Part shown: positions 35,994 through 46,897 of the stretch, one piece after another
Numbering within the stretch: position 1 is the stretch's first letter
Layout: every line of letters starts with the position of its first letter
The notes under the pieces: generated by a model
What the model was told of the DNA's origin: nothing
The model's database searches: none
Seen by the model: only the letters and a program-made list of their open reading frames with translations
Assembly: GCA_021904315.1 (NCBI GenBank)
Contig: CM038914.1
Location: 18,215,065 to 18,279,064 of the forward strand
Length of the DNA stretch: 64,000 nt
From: Sphagnum magellanicum
Taxonomy: Eukaryota; Streptophyta; Sphagnopsida; Sphagnales; Sphagnaceae
Reading direction: 5' to 3'
Made by a program: the position numbers and the translations under genes

Positions 35994-36700
35994 TCATTCC
36001 ATTAGGTTATTTCCAGATTTCAACAACTGCCACTTTTGCCACTCTTGGTGAAGTTGTGTTGACTCAAATTTGATGATGCCCCATTTTGTGGTTACCCATT
36101 GGTATCCTTTATGGTGTAGAATGTGGATGTGAATACACCTATGGTATTTTGCTTTTGAACTAAATGAATGGACGAATTGTTGACTATGTGGTCCTAATTG
36201 ACCTCCTAACTCCATGTTTTTCAATCTATATTGGATTACAAGAATTCCTTGTTTTTGGTCCTGTGATTGATCCATTAATGCTCCTACCACATTCTGTAAT
36301 TCCACATGTCTAGCAATACCTACTCTAATGTGAAAAGCCACAAAAGGATAATCCATAATTGCATGTCCTTCTTCCTCACAGAATGCACATACTCTTGAAA
36401 GTAATCTGGCTACTTTCGAATCCATAGATTCATGATCTCATGTTTTGGTCGTGTACCTTATTTGATCCAACTTTGGATTTCCTTGATGTGAGTATGATTG
36501 TGGTACTTCATCCAACACATTCACATGTGCCTTTGCATATTCAAACGATTTTAAGTAAGTTTCTTCAATCTCTTCAAGCACATTGATAATAGTGTTTTCT
36601 TCCACCTCCTAATCTTCCACTAGTTCATAATAATCTGGAGATGAAAACAAGTACACAAACTTGGATTGTATACCTCTTGTAATATCCCTTCCTTGACTAA
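35994..36700 (-). pseudogene. N-terminal gag-side ORF with a zinc-knuckle motif
   Basis: An open piece (35994-36425) starts MDSKVARLLSRVCAFCEEE and has C-x2-C-x4-H followed by DYP, a CCHC knuckle in which the last Cys is replaced by Tyr. Coding-like sequence extends upstream to about 36.7 kb (SSPDYYELVED, VEENTIINVLEEIEETYLK). It lies before the capsid-like part, which is not where the gag knuckle usually sits. Function is unknown; nucleic-acid binding is inferred from the motif. Confidence 0.65.
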
Positions 36701-38408
36701 TTACTGATTATGGACTTGAGATTTCCAAAAGTTGATCAAGTATTACAAAAGTCCCTACTCCATCTTGATCCTTGCAACTTTGAACCACATATTATAGCTA
36801 AAAAGTATACTACATTGACTCATTTGGGTGAGTATTTGACTACATCTCTATCCATGGAGATCATCGTTTGTAACTATGCCTTTTCTGAAGACCACCAGTC
36901 CATATTTCACGCCTTACCACCTCTTGTGGTAGAAACAAACTATGACGTGCATGTCTTTCTTTTGTGCTCAAAATTCGTTTGTCCAACATTAAATTTCAAT
37001 ATGGGGTTTTTGTAGTTCCTACATACTCCTTTTCATTTTCAAAATTGTCTTTTATTTCTCTTTTAGTAACTTAACAATTTGCCTCCAAATCCAATTGTGA
37101 CTGTAAATTCCGAATCACCATCCAATTTATCTTGTTTCATAATCCTTTTGCTTCAAAGTCTATAGATTGCTCTACAGTCCTTATTAGTGTTGGGTGAGTA
37201 TCACAAACACCCTCGGACATCCCAATTTAATCCCCTTGTGGTATCACCTTGAGTGATACCTTAACTGAATATCGAGCTACTAGTTTTCATTTGTGTGAAA
37301 ACCGGATGTGAGAACTAAATTTATAAAAATAAGAATAAAAAATGAGAACTAGGTAAGCTCTAACCCTTTACTTGGGTTTGGGTTTTAGGGTTTACTTGCC
37401 ATGAAAACTTAGGGTTAAGTTGGAGCCACTGCATTGCAATAGTTCTTTCGTACAAACCCTAAAAAATTGCATAAAAGGTTTCTGTTTCATGTCTTTCCTT
37501 ATTGTTGTTTTATTTTCTTTTTAACATTCTTGTTTTGTTGTTGTTGTTTTTGTTTTTTATTTTTACTGCCTTGCTGCACTCATTGTCGCACTTTGCTCTT
37601 TTCATGCCTTGTTGCACTCACTATCATGCTTCACTATTTTCATGCCTTGTTGCTCTTGAAGTCATGCCTTGCTTTTCTCACATTGTGCCTTGTTGCTTTC
37701 ACACTTCGCACCTTGTTGCTTTCACACTTTGCACCCTGTTGCTTTCGCGCCTTGCACCTTGTTACTATCATTGCGCCTTGTTGCTATCGCGCTTTCGTGT
37801 TGATGTTTTCATGCCTTGTTGCACCTCATTATCACACCTTGTTCCTCTTGTACCTTGCTACTAGCATTTTTGCACCTTATTGTTAATGCTCTCACGTTGT
37901 TTTGTTGCTTGTGTTTTGCTACCTTGCCATCGCGCCTTGGTGCTTGCCTTTTTCAAGTACCTCCTCACCCGCGCCCCAAATTGTTGTTCCATTGCCTTGC
38001 TACTTGCTATTGTGTTTTGCTACTTTACTTTATTAGTTGGTATTCCTTCCTCACTCTATTGTGCAAGTGGAGGAACTTGGAACAACACCAATAAGCTTCA
38101 TCCAACAACAAAGGTTTTTTTATATTTATTTTTATTTGTTTAAAAAAAAATTCTAAGTTTTTTTTTTTCTTTGCTTCATTTTTTTTTTGTTTTGTTTTGT
38201 TTTTGTTTGTCATTTTTGTTTTAAGTTGAAGACATTTTGTTTAGTTTGTGAGTTTTAATATGTTGTTGTTTTGTTTGTTTATGTGCAAGATTAAAATTTG
38301 GACCTTTGATTTAAATCTAAAACCCTTAAACCTAAATTTATTTTTCCATGATGAATTTTTCCATGATGAGATGAGAGAGAAAAGTGCTTATAACCTATTT
38401 ACATATTA
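36701..38408. other. Flank of the gypsy remnant; possible leader or LTR region
   Basis: No gene recognised. The plus-strand frame at 36710-37015 (101 codons) shows no known motif. An LTR would be expected on this side, but I found no matching sequence on the other flank. Confidence 0.4.
37600..37870. repeat. 23-bp tandem repeat array
   Basis: Three consecutive units of CCTTGTTGCTTTCACACTT-type sequence start at 37688, 37711 and 37734 (exact 23-bp spacing) and a fourth at 37757. More diverged copies extend to both sides. The long leucine- and cysteine-rich frames across it are products of the repeat. Confidence 0.85.
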
Positions 38409-38560
38409 ACTACCTACCTACCTACCCACCTACCCACCGACTAACCTACATGGATGTACTACCTACCTACCTACCTACCCACACACCTATTTACATACAT
38501 GTAGTACCTACATTCCCACCCACCTACCTACATACATAATACCAACTATCCACCCATTTA
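38409..38560. repeat. (CTAC)n-rich block
   Basis: Repeated CTAC and CCTACCCAC motifs with interruptions. The same motif recurs at 39330-39470, 39640-39760 and 59270-59450. Confidence 0.85.
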
Positions 38561-38622
38561 CCTATGGGTGCAGTCATACTAACATGTACCATTAGCAATT
38601 GTAACCACTGCTTAATTTTTTG

Positions 38623-39325
38623 AACTTTGGATTGTAAAAACCAAATAATAATAAAAAATAGGAACCCAACCATGCAATTAGGAGTCACAACATTTAAAAA
38701 ACCCTTTTAATACGTCTTTATATATATATATATATATAAAGTTTTCTTAATATTATTATGTTAAGGTGTATATTAAAAAATAACCCAAAACATGTTATTA
38801 AAAAATATTTTCAAATTGTGCTTTTAGTGTCAAAACTACTTTTAAGCTAATTTTATGTAGTTTCTAAATAGTGGTTACAAGAAGTTAAAAGTCCTTATAC
38901 ATAATTTTTCACTCATTAGACTGATTCCAATTTTTATGATATGTCCATAATGTATTCACAATAATATTTTATTTAAAATTTAATTAATTAATTAATTAAT
39001 ATTATTATTGTTTTACAATCCAAAGTTAAATTTTTTTGGAATCAATCTAATGAATGAAAAATATTTTAAAGGACTTTTAAAGCTTTGTAACCATTCTTTA
39101 AAAGTTGCTTAAAAGCAATTTTAACACTAAAAACACAATTTCAATTTTTTTTTAACGAGATATTTTTGGGATATTTTTTACTATACACCTAAACATAATA
39201 GTATTTTTAAAATGTTAAAAAAATTTAATGTTTTTTGAAAGACGTATTAAAAAGATTATAAGAATGTTTTTTAAAAAAAATAGTGGTCTAAGGGGGCATG
39301 TGGTTCCTAATAGCATGGTTAGACC
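38623..39325. mobile_element. A+T-rich foldback / MITE-like element
   Basis: AACTTTGGATTGTAAAA at 38623-38639 recurs as an exact inverted copy at 39011-39027. In addition, 38668-38940 matches the reverse complement of about 39036-39325, with landmarks AATACGTCTTT, TGTGCTTTTAGTGT and TTAGACTGATTCCAA. Thus the interior of the first unit is present again in opposite orientation next door. It is flanked on both sides by (CTAC)n DNA containing ACCCATTTACCTAT. No coding sequence; a target duplication could not be settled. Confidence 0.7.
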
Positions 39326-39329
39326 CCTC

Positions 39330-39470
39330 TCTACTTACCGACCCATTTACCTATCTACCTACCCGCCTACCTACTTACCTATCCACCCACCTCCCTACCT
39401 ACTTACCTATTCACCCACCACCTACGCACCCACCCACCTATCTCTTATAACCTACCTACCTACCTTTGTA
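39330..39470. repeat. (CTAC)n-rich block
   Basis: Same motif as at 38409-38560, on the other side of the foldback element. A shorter GGTAGGGTAGG block, its complement-type form, follows at about 39640-39760. Confidence 0.8.
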
Positions 39471-39546
39471 CTTCATAGTTTTGTAGTGATGTGTCAAAAT
39501 AAACATGTGAAATAAAATTTTTGACAAAAGTTGAACATCTTTTGAT

Positions 39547-39610
39547 AGTGTGGTCCACTAGTTAAGGACTTGATTTATCATTGGGGAGGTCAAGGGTTCA
39601 ATTCCTAACT
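39547..39610 (+). mobile_element. tRNA-like SINE head (candidate)
   Basis: A pol III A-box-like TGGTCCACTAGTTAAGG with a D-stem pairing GTCC (39553-39556) to GGAC (39566-39569) is followed by a B-box-like GGTTCAATTCC at 39595-39605. Box spacing is that of a tRNA. The anticodon and T stems pair poorly, so this is not a functional tRNA; it fits a tRNA-derived SINE. The 3' end of such an element was not found. Confidence 0.5.
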
Positions 39611-39769
39611 TTATAACCTATATACATGTTTAAGGGGCTAAGGTAGGTAGGGTAGGTTAAATAAGATATATTAGATTAGGTTAAGGTAGGCCAAATAGGA
39701 TAAGGTAGGGTAGGGTAGGCTACCGCCTACTTACTTGCCTTTTTACAATCTACCTACCTACCTACTTGC

Positions 39770-41792
39770 CACAAAATTTCTTTTTGATATAGGCAAAAAT
39801 TTGACGAGTCAAATGGTCCATATTCTGCTAGTAAAAAAACCACCCCAATCGCAACGAATTTGTCAAAATCAACTTGTCCAAAATGACATAGTAGTTTTTT
39901 TTATGCCTGTTTAAATTGGGTTTTTTTTACTATATATACCAATAAAAAAACTAATTTATCTAGTAGTGAACACTTTTCAAAAACAAAAGGCAAACTTCTT
40001 TTTTGCAAACCTTTCAAACCTCAAAGCAAATACAACTTCAAAACAAATAAATAGAAAATATACATTGAAAGATGACTCCAAGGATAGGAAGAACTTTAAA
40101 TCTTTTTACATTAAGAAAATAAAAAATAATTCTCTTTTGTTTTTATTGAATTTCCAAATAGAAATGTTTATAAAGTAATTTAAAACAATGGCACATTAGA
40201 AAATTAAGGAAATCCCCAAAATCAATTTTAGAATTCAAAGAAAAATTTAAACTTAATATTGTCTATCTTCTAGAAGCTTAAACTGAATGGTGGTAACTAA
40301 CTAGAATTTTGGTACTAAAAGTACATTTCATTGGTTTTCTGTGACACAATTATAGTAATTATTTTTCGGTACACATTTTTGGTACCATATTCCAATAACA
40401 TTTTTCAGTAACAAATTGCAATAGACATTTTCAATAAATATTTTACAATTCCTATTTAAACATCATAAGGTTTATTTTACCTTTAAACATCAATTTGCTA
40501 AAATTTCCCAAAAGTATTGTCTATTGCTACTTTTTACAAATTTTTGAATGGAAAACATTACATAGGAGAGCATTCAAATGAATATAAGGTTGATTTGAAT
40601 AAAAAATGTGTTACAACATAAAATACATAATATAAGTCCAAAAGATGAAAATATGCAAATAATTTTGCATGGTATTTTGATAATTTTATGTGCAAATTAC
40701 CAATTTGTCCAAAATTGAACATGGATTTCCACAAATTGTGCCATTTTACCTATAAAAAAAAAATTATGTGTATAAATTGGGGCTTTGATAAATAACACCC
40801 ATGTGAACCTTTTGTAATTTTATTAGCCACAATGGAATTATATATTACCTACTAGGATGTGCCCTATGGTTGGAGACTACACTAAAAATAGACTATCCCA
40901 TTGATAGTTTTTATCATTATTGTTTAGAATCAAATATTTTTATTTGACATCACAAAATGGGATTCATTTAGTTCAAATTAACACATGAAGTCTTTCAACA
41001 ATGATAGAAATACAACAAAATAATGAATGGTGAATCCTATATGGACTTTAGAAGGAATTATGCTAGTCCATCTAAATTTGAATATGGATTTTTATGTTAC
41101 AACTTGTGTTTGTTAAATATATATATATTTTTGAAACATAGCACTTTGAAGGTTGATAACATTTAAGGTCAAAAAAAGAAAAAAGAAAATCTTATTTGTG
41201 AAGATATAAGATAATATTCAATTTTAGAAAAGTTCAAAATGACAATTTAAAAAAATATTAAAATCAATATTTTTCAAGACTAATATTTAATACAATTATT
41301 TGAAAGGGAGCTAAATCGGTGGCCCAAACTTGGATTTGGAAAAAAATTGTTAAAGTTAACATCATTTGAACCAATTTGAAAGTCAAACCAATTCATTGGG
41401 CTTAATTCACTCAAAATACCAAGGAAAGGGATTTTGATTCATCATTTTTGGTTCACCCTTGTGTAATTTTATGCGCAAATGGACAAAGTCACAAAAAATT
41501 CCATATCACAACAAACATTTTTTTGGGGGCTATGACATTGGTCTACCCCTTTATATGTTCAAAAAGATTTGTAATGGTGCCCCATACAATTTTTGAATGA
41601 AAATTTTAATGATCAAATGGAAATTTATTGGCTTAGGCATGATATTTGCCTTATTTCTTAATAAATTTTATTATGGAATACCAACTAAAGTTAATAAGAG
41701 GCACTACATGTCTAAGATTTTGAATTTCAAATGTCACATTCGCCCAAATTGATGAAATATATAAGATGTAAGTTATGTGGACCCCATTGAAG
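39770..41792. other. Gene-free A+T-rich region
   Basis: No gene, RNA gene or bounded mobile element recognised. Confidence 0.45.
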
Positions 41793-42793
41793 CTACTTAT
41801 TTTCCAATTGTGGCATCCCTTTTGCAACCAGTCTTGGACATTCTAGAATATTAAACCATTGAAATACACAATTGTGTTTTAACCACTTTAACAAACAAAC
41901 ACCTAACCCTCTATTGGTTGGAAAGGGTTGATCCTTTGCCATTTCATTCCTTGCATGAAAGATTCCACCTAATACCAACAACGCTAAATCAATCATCTAG
42001 ATGTTTTCATCTCCCACAACATCTTGACCTAGCTCCTTGAAACTGGGTTTATTTTCTACAACAACAATAGGTGCAAAATGATTCAACTTTTCCACAACCA
42101 TTTTTTTTGTGATGGTTGAGATGTTTCTCCCATCTTGCACAACTAGAAACTCAAATCACATTAAAGCAAACAAATTTGAATTAACTACTTGGAGTTGAGT
42201 CAAGTTGGACCTAAAACCATTTAATGATTCTAAACCAAATCTACTAAACACTACACCTAGATCACATATTAGATTCAATAGATTGTTCATGTGTATTCTA
42301 AGACCATCAAGGATCTTAATTAGCAAGGTAACATCTTGGGCATGTATTTCTTAGGATCAACATTACATTAGTGCATTGCTTTATCTTGTGTAGCAATGCC
42401 ATACTTTGTCACTCCTAATTTTTTAATGATTCCATCCAAGACATTTGTTCATTATTACTTACTATGGCCTTTTTTTAATTTTGGGCTTACACCTAGGGAA
42501 CTACAACCCTCAAATTAGAAGGGGCCTCAATGAACACGTTTTCTCCTACACATAAAAACCTTTGCCCATATTTGTAATGTAGTTAGAGGAATGCTTACAA
42601 AGTGTAAAAATTTGCATGGCATTTTGGAAAACAAAATGCCCACACTTGCAATCATTTGAAATTCCCCGCATAATGTTTTTATCATGATACTCACAATATA
42701 CCCATAAGGTATCATGGGACAAAAAACTAAACAAAATGGTTTGTCAAGTTTTATCTCATGCCTTGGTTGTAGCGTTACCAAAATTAGGCCCAC
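41793..42793 (-). pseudogene. Decayed coding region, unrecognised, probably TE-derived
   Basis: The minus strand reads as protein-like pieces in one direction: DTLWVYCEYHDKNIMRG with following CKCGHF (about 42690-42630), a helical stretch ILDGLRIHMNNLLNLICDLG (about 42300) and GRNISTITKKMVVEKLNHFA, ending ARLVAKGMPQ-like near 41800. Stops and shifts separate them. The Cys/His spacing in the first part hints at a zinc finger of a transposon protein, but I do not recognise a family. Confidence 0.4.
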
Positions 42794-43666
42794 CTCGGCT
42801 TTGCTTCATATGGGCCCTTATTTTGGCAATGCACATGATTGAAGGTGTTATCTTAAACCTAACATTTAAATGAAATTGATTTGAAATTACACTTATTATA
42901 AGTTATTCCTTTCAAATCTTGAAGATTAACAATTATATTTTTTCATTAATAAGAATTTAGGTATAGTTCATTAACCCAACTCATTAGGGGACTATAAAAG
43001 TGAATTAGGTCACCATACCCTTGCACCATTTCACTTTGGGTGAAACTTGATCATTCATGTCCATCTATAGTGAAAAAAATTGTTACAATGATTCATTAAG
43101 ATTCATTTAAAATATTTTTCAAATAATTATTTAAATCTTAAATAGAATTTTATAACTTATTATTAGTCCATATGTTTCATTGTGTTTATGTACAAAATAA
43201 TCTAGAATGTATGTATGTTAAATGCATATAATTTCAAGTACAATGTCAAATATGGGTAGTTGGTTGGGAAAGACAATGGATTGTTTTGATGGAGACTAAG
43301 GTTCAAACTTTGATATCAACAATAAAATCCATGTCATATGTTGACCATATATGTGTAGTATAATGTTTAAAAAAAACTACTACTAATAATAACAATTAAA
43401 TAAAAAATTCAATTAATTCCATTGCCATGTGTAAATTTTCCATTCAAGAACCAAGTGTTATTGAAACCTCTAAATGTCGATATGAAACATTGCCTATTCA
43501 TTAGGGGGCATGGTTGATCCACACAAAAATTTGTCTAGTGAAATTGTCCAAATTTCACCCAAAACCAGTGAAATTCCTTGTGAATTTGGTTGCATCCCCT
43601 GCTAGTGTTTTGAACCTTCAACTATCATGATTATGCAAGCATATGGTGGGGATCCTTTATGTTTTA
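42794..43666. other. Gene-free A+T-rich region
   Basis: Nothing recognised besides A/T-rich sequence and short chance frames. Confidence 0.45.
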
Positions 43667-44301
43667 GTGTAGGGTAAAGGCCCATGCTAGGGGCATTCTC
43701 AAAATAAGGGGCGTTGGATGAAATAGTAGTCAAGTTTGCATCCCCATCTTTGGAACGTCCCTTGCTTATGCTCACTTTACCTCTTCTAAAGCGTGAAACA
43801 AAGGTTATCTTGAAAATGTATGTATATCACAAGGCATAGGAGGGGAGGGTTCTAATTAACATTCACTCTTGAAGAGTGCACTAGGGATGTCACACCTACA
43901 CCTACAGTAGACATAATTTCCTTCCCACTCATAAAACACTCATAGAAAATTTCTAGTCTATTTGCAACTTGGTAATTTATATTCATGAATATATTTATTA
44001 GAAAAAAATAACAATATTATGCATGTATTCCTTAAGAATGTGATATAATTATGCCTATTTATAGGTGTTAGATTCTTCCCATTCTTAAAGAGTAGGTGTG
44101 AGAACACTCCACTTCCTATATGCATTGTAATCTACATATGTTTAAATTTATGATAATGTTTGCTTCATGTTTTACAAAAGGTGAAGACCATGGGTGAGCT
44201 TTGAACATTCCCAAAATATAGGGCCAAACAATTACTATTGTTTCATCTTGAAGCCCTTTTTTTTTTGGGAATGCCCCCCACCTTGGGGCTTTACCCTACA
44301 C
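43667..44301. mobile_element. Tourist-like MITE candidate (635 bp, TTA duplication)
   Basis: The left end GTGTAGGGTAAAGGCCC and the inverted right end GTGTAGGGTAAAGCCCC form imperfect terminal inverted repeats of about 65 bp; both continue with GGGGCATTC(T/C)CAAAA. The element is flanked directly by TTA on each side (43664-43666 and 44302-44304). A TTA target duplication is typical of PIF/Harbinger elements. No transposase is encoded, so it would be a non-autonomous member. Confidence 0.75.
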
Positions 44302-44634
44302 TTAAAAAAGTAGGTGTAATATGCCTCTTCTTTTCTTGGAGAGCCATTCATGGATATGAGGAATTCAAGAGTTCAAATACACAAGAATTTTCCAAAGTGA
44401 TTTATGAATAGGTGACGTTTTGCTTTGATCACATTTAGTAAGCATAGTACGAGTTTTTTTTATCATGTTTAACATGTGTATGATTGATGATTGTTTGCTT
44501 TCGTCACACGCTTAGAAGATAAGTATGTGACAATTTGCTTCAATCATATTTACATATTATTTTTAGTAGGGGTTAAAATACTTTGCAAAAATAACTTTTG
44601 AGAATTTTCTCATTCATTTTTGGTCACATAAATT

Positions 44635-45056
44635 TATCTATGAAGGTAGTTTGTTTTGTTTTATTTTGTAGTTATGAGATCCACCAAACCGGGATGCTTC
44701 AGATGATGTTCTTGGTGTCTTTGGAAAGCTCTTGACAAGGAGGGGTGCAGGGCTTGGTTCCACGACGTTTGGACTTCGATGCAAAAGTTCTTGAATATTG
44801 AATGATTTCTTCACTGAAAATAAATTAAATCATAGCTGAAATTTTCAGAGGAATTGGAATGTGTCTTTGGTGTTGTTCAAAAGATCTTGATGAGCAGGAT
44901 TTAATGGAGTTTATTTGGTAAGATTTGGATTCAGAATGTGGGAGATATTGATTTTTAAGCGATTTCTGCCGCTGAAAATTCAAATAAATTCCAAAAAACC
45001 AGGTTTTGGAAGGAAAAATCAGTTGAGGATGTGGTAACACTTGCACCAATGGCACA
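44635..45056 (-). repeat. Partner arm of dispersed inverted pair IR2
   Basis: Reverse-complement match to 16788-17216, about 28 kb away. Differences are mostly substitutions and a few small indels. No target duplications or terminal motifs were recognised at its ends. Confidence 0.8.
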
Positions 45057-46897
45057 AGTCAAACTAGTTCTTTTTAAAATCTAGGAACAACTTTCCATTT
45101 GTAGAAGATATTTTCAAAGAACCTTCTTTTTGTAAAGTTAAAATTTTAACTATTTTGTGGAACATAAGGGAAACTTTTTTGAGAATCTTCTTGGGTTTCA
45201 GGACACTATAAAGGTGTCGAGACAATGGCCCACAAACCTAGGAAGCTTTCCAATAAACTTCCTTACCTTATACTTAAATCTAATTATAAGGTAGCATAAA
45301 TTTCTTTAAGAAAATATAGGGATCTACCATGTCCATAAGGGGAAGATCCGATTGTAATAATTCGCTTATTCATTTTGAATAACTCAAAGTCACGATAATA
45401 ATGTGAAATCCTCTTTCAATCCAATTGTGTTTATAATTAGCACATCAATTTGGAAAAATAGAGAATGGATTATGCCACCCTCCCATTGCAAATCTACAAT
45501 TCAAGCCATGATATATGCAAATATTTTGTTAACATTGTTATTGAAATTCACACTTCACAAATTTTTTTTAGGATAGATTATAAATAGTGAAACATTGGAA
45601 CAATTCTATTTGGATTGTTCTTGGTAGTAATACCCTTCAATTTTTTTTTAATTTCTAGAAATTTGCACTACAATTTAATAGTATACAAGTTTTCATAAAA
45701 ATATGCATTCAATGATCTAGGGGTGATTGGAATTTTCATTTATTGTGACATATGGATGCACACTAATAGACCCGATTTAATACATGATTTTGGTTTAGAT
45801 TGAGAGCACACGTACTAATCAAAAGTTTTATCTAAAAGAGTGGTGGGTCTATCATATGTATACGTGTTAGGGGGGAGGGGTGCTAATTTTTCATCATCAC
45901 CAAGGACACATGTACTAAATGAATTGTTAGTTTGATGGTATTCATTACATGGTATCAAAATATTTTTCTAAGGAATCTTGTAAAATAAATGATGTGCACA
46001 CCGTAATGAATCTACACCCCATTTATCAAATGGCCTAAAAGGAGGAATTTTGGATGTAAAAACACATATGGAATTCATTTATTTGCTTTAGACTTGCTTA
46101 AGATTGATCAATTTGAAGCACCCTATTCAAAATTAATTAAATGATACATTTTTATCTTTTCAATTAGTTTCACCCTACATTTTTTTGCACTCCGTTTGAA
46201 AAAGAAGAGAAGAAGCAACTTCCCCTAAAACATTATGTAAAAAACATGATCGCAACAAATTTGTCAAGTGTGTTGTTGAACATGAAAACTTGCATATATC
46301 AACCACCTCATGTTGGCTACCATGAAAAATTTCATGCAAATTATTCACTAGATGTTATTGTTTCGACAAAGAAATCCTTGCTTTTGAAGCATACCTTAGA
46401 GTTACTATGTACCTATTTAAAAGAAAGTTCCCATTTAAAATGTTCGTTCAACATGATAATTCATTAGGTTTTTTGGATAAACACATTTGTAAACCTATTT
46501 CATTTTTAGGTATTATTGCAATGCCTAATGTTCATCGATAAATTTTGACCTTACTCAATTCATGATTTACAAAAAAAAAATTTATGGAGTGACCCCATGG
46601 CAAGCATCGAAATAAAAAAGTCGCACATGTTTTTACAAAAAAAATCCTTTGCAATAAGTTACAAATTGCATAAAGTTGGGTGTGATTTTAAAAGTTGATT
46701 CCTTCAAAAAAATCAAAGCACAACAATAATTTAAGTAATTTTGAAGCAATAAAAAATAGGTTATTTTGATTCTACTTTAGTCTTTTTCATTTTTAAGCAA
46801 GTGGAGCAATGGGGAGGATAGTTTGCAATACCTTTAAAGGTCTTTCAACACACATAGTAGAATGCACTTGGAGTAGAAAATACCAAAGAAGTTGGCT
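45057..46897. other. Gene-free upstream region of the SABATH gene
   Basis: A+T-rich with no recognised coding sequence or clear promoter motif. Confidence 0.45.

Larger units (their letters stand above)
27571..36700 (-). mobile_element. Decayed Ty3/gypsy LTR retrotransposon
   Basis: Read on the minus strand, the order is gag, aspartic protease, reverse transcriptase, RNase H, integrase, then an extra ORF. Protease-RT-RNase H-integrase order defines Ty3/gypsy elements. The frame is broken by many stops and shifts, so it is inactive. Many stops fall where a tryptophan fits the reading, as expected from G-to-A change on the coding strand. I could not identify LTRs, a primer-binding site or a target duplication. 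The lineage is not certain; the FLDDF form of the RT active site recalls Athila/Tat-type elements. Confidence 0.85.

Noticed and set aside
37239-37246. TGGTATCA, resembling an initiator-tRNA-Met primer-binding site
   Set aside because: It is in the plus orientation while the gypsy element reads on the minus strand, and no LTR end adjoins it.
37467-38143. Three overlapping leucine/cysteine-rich frames resembling membrane proteins
   Set aside because: Translation of the 23-bp tandem array and of poly-T-rich sequence; no start context or conserved domain.
39547-39610. Functional tRNA gene
   Set aside because: Only the D stem and B box fit; the T and anticodon stems do not pair properly.
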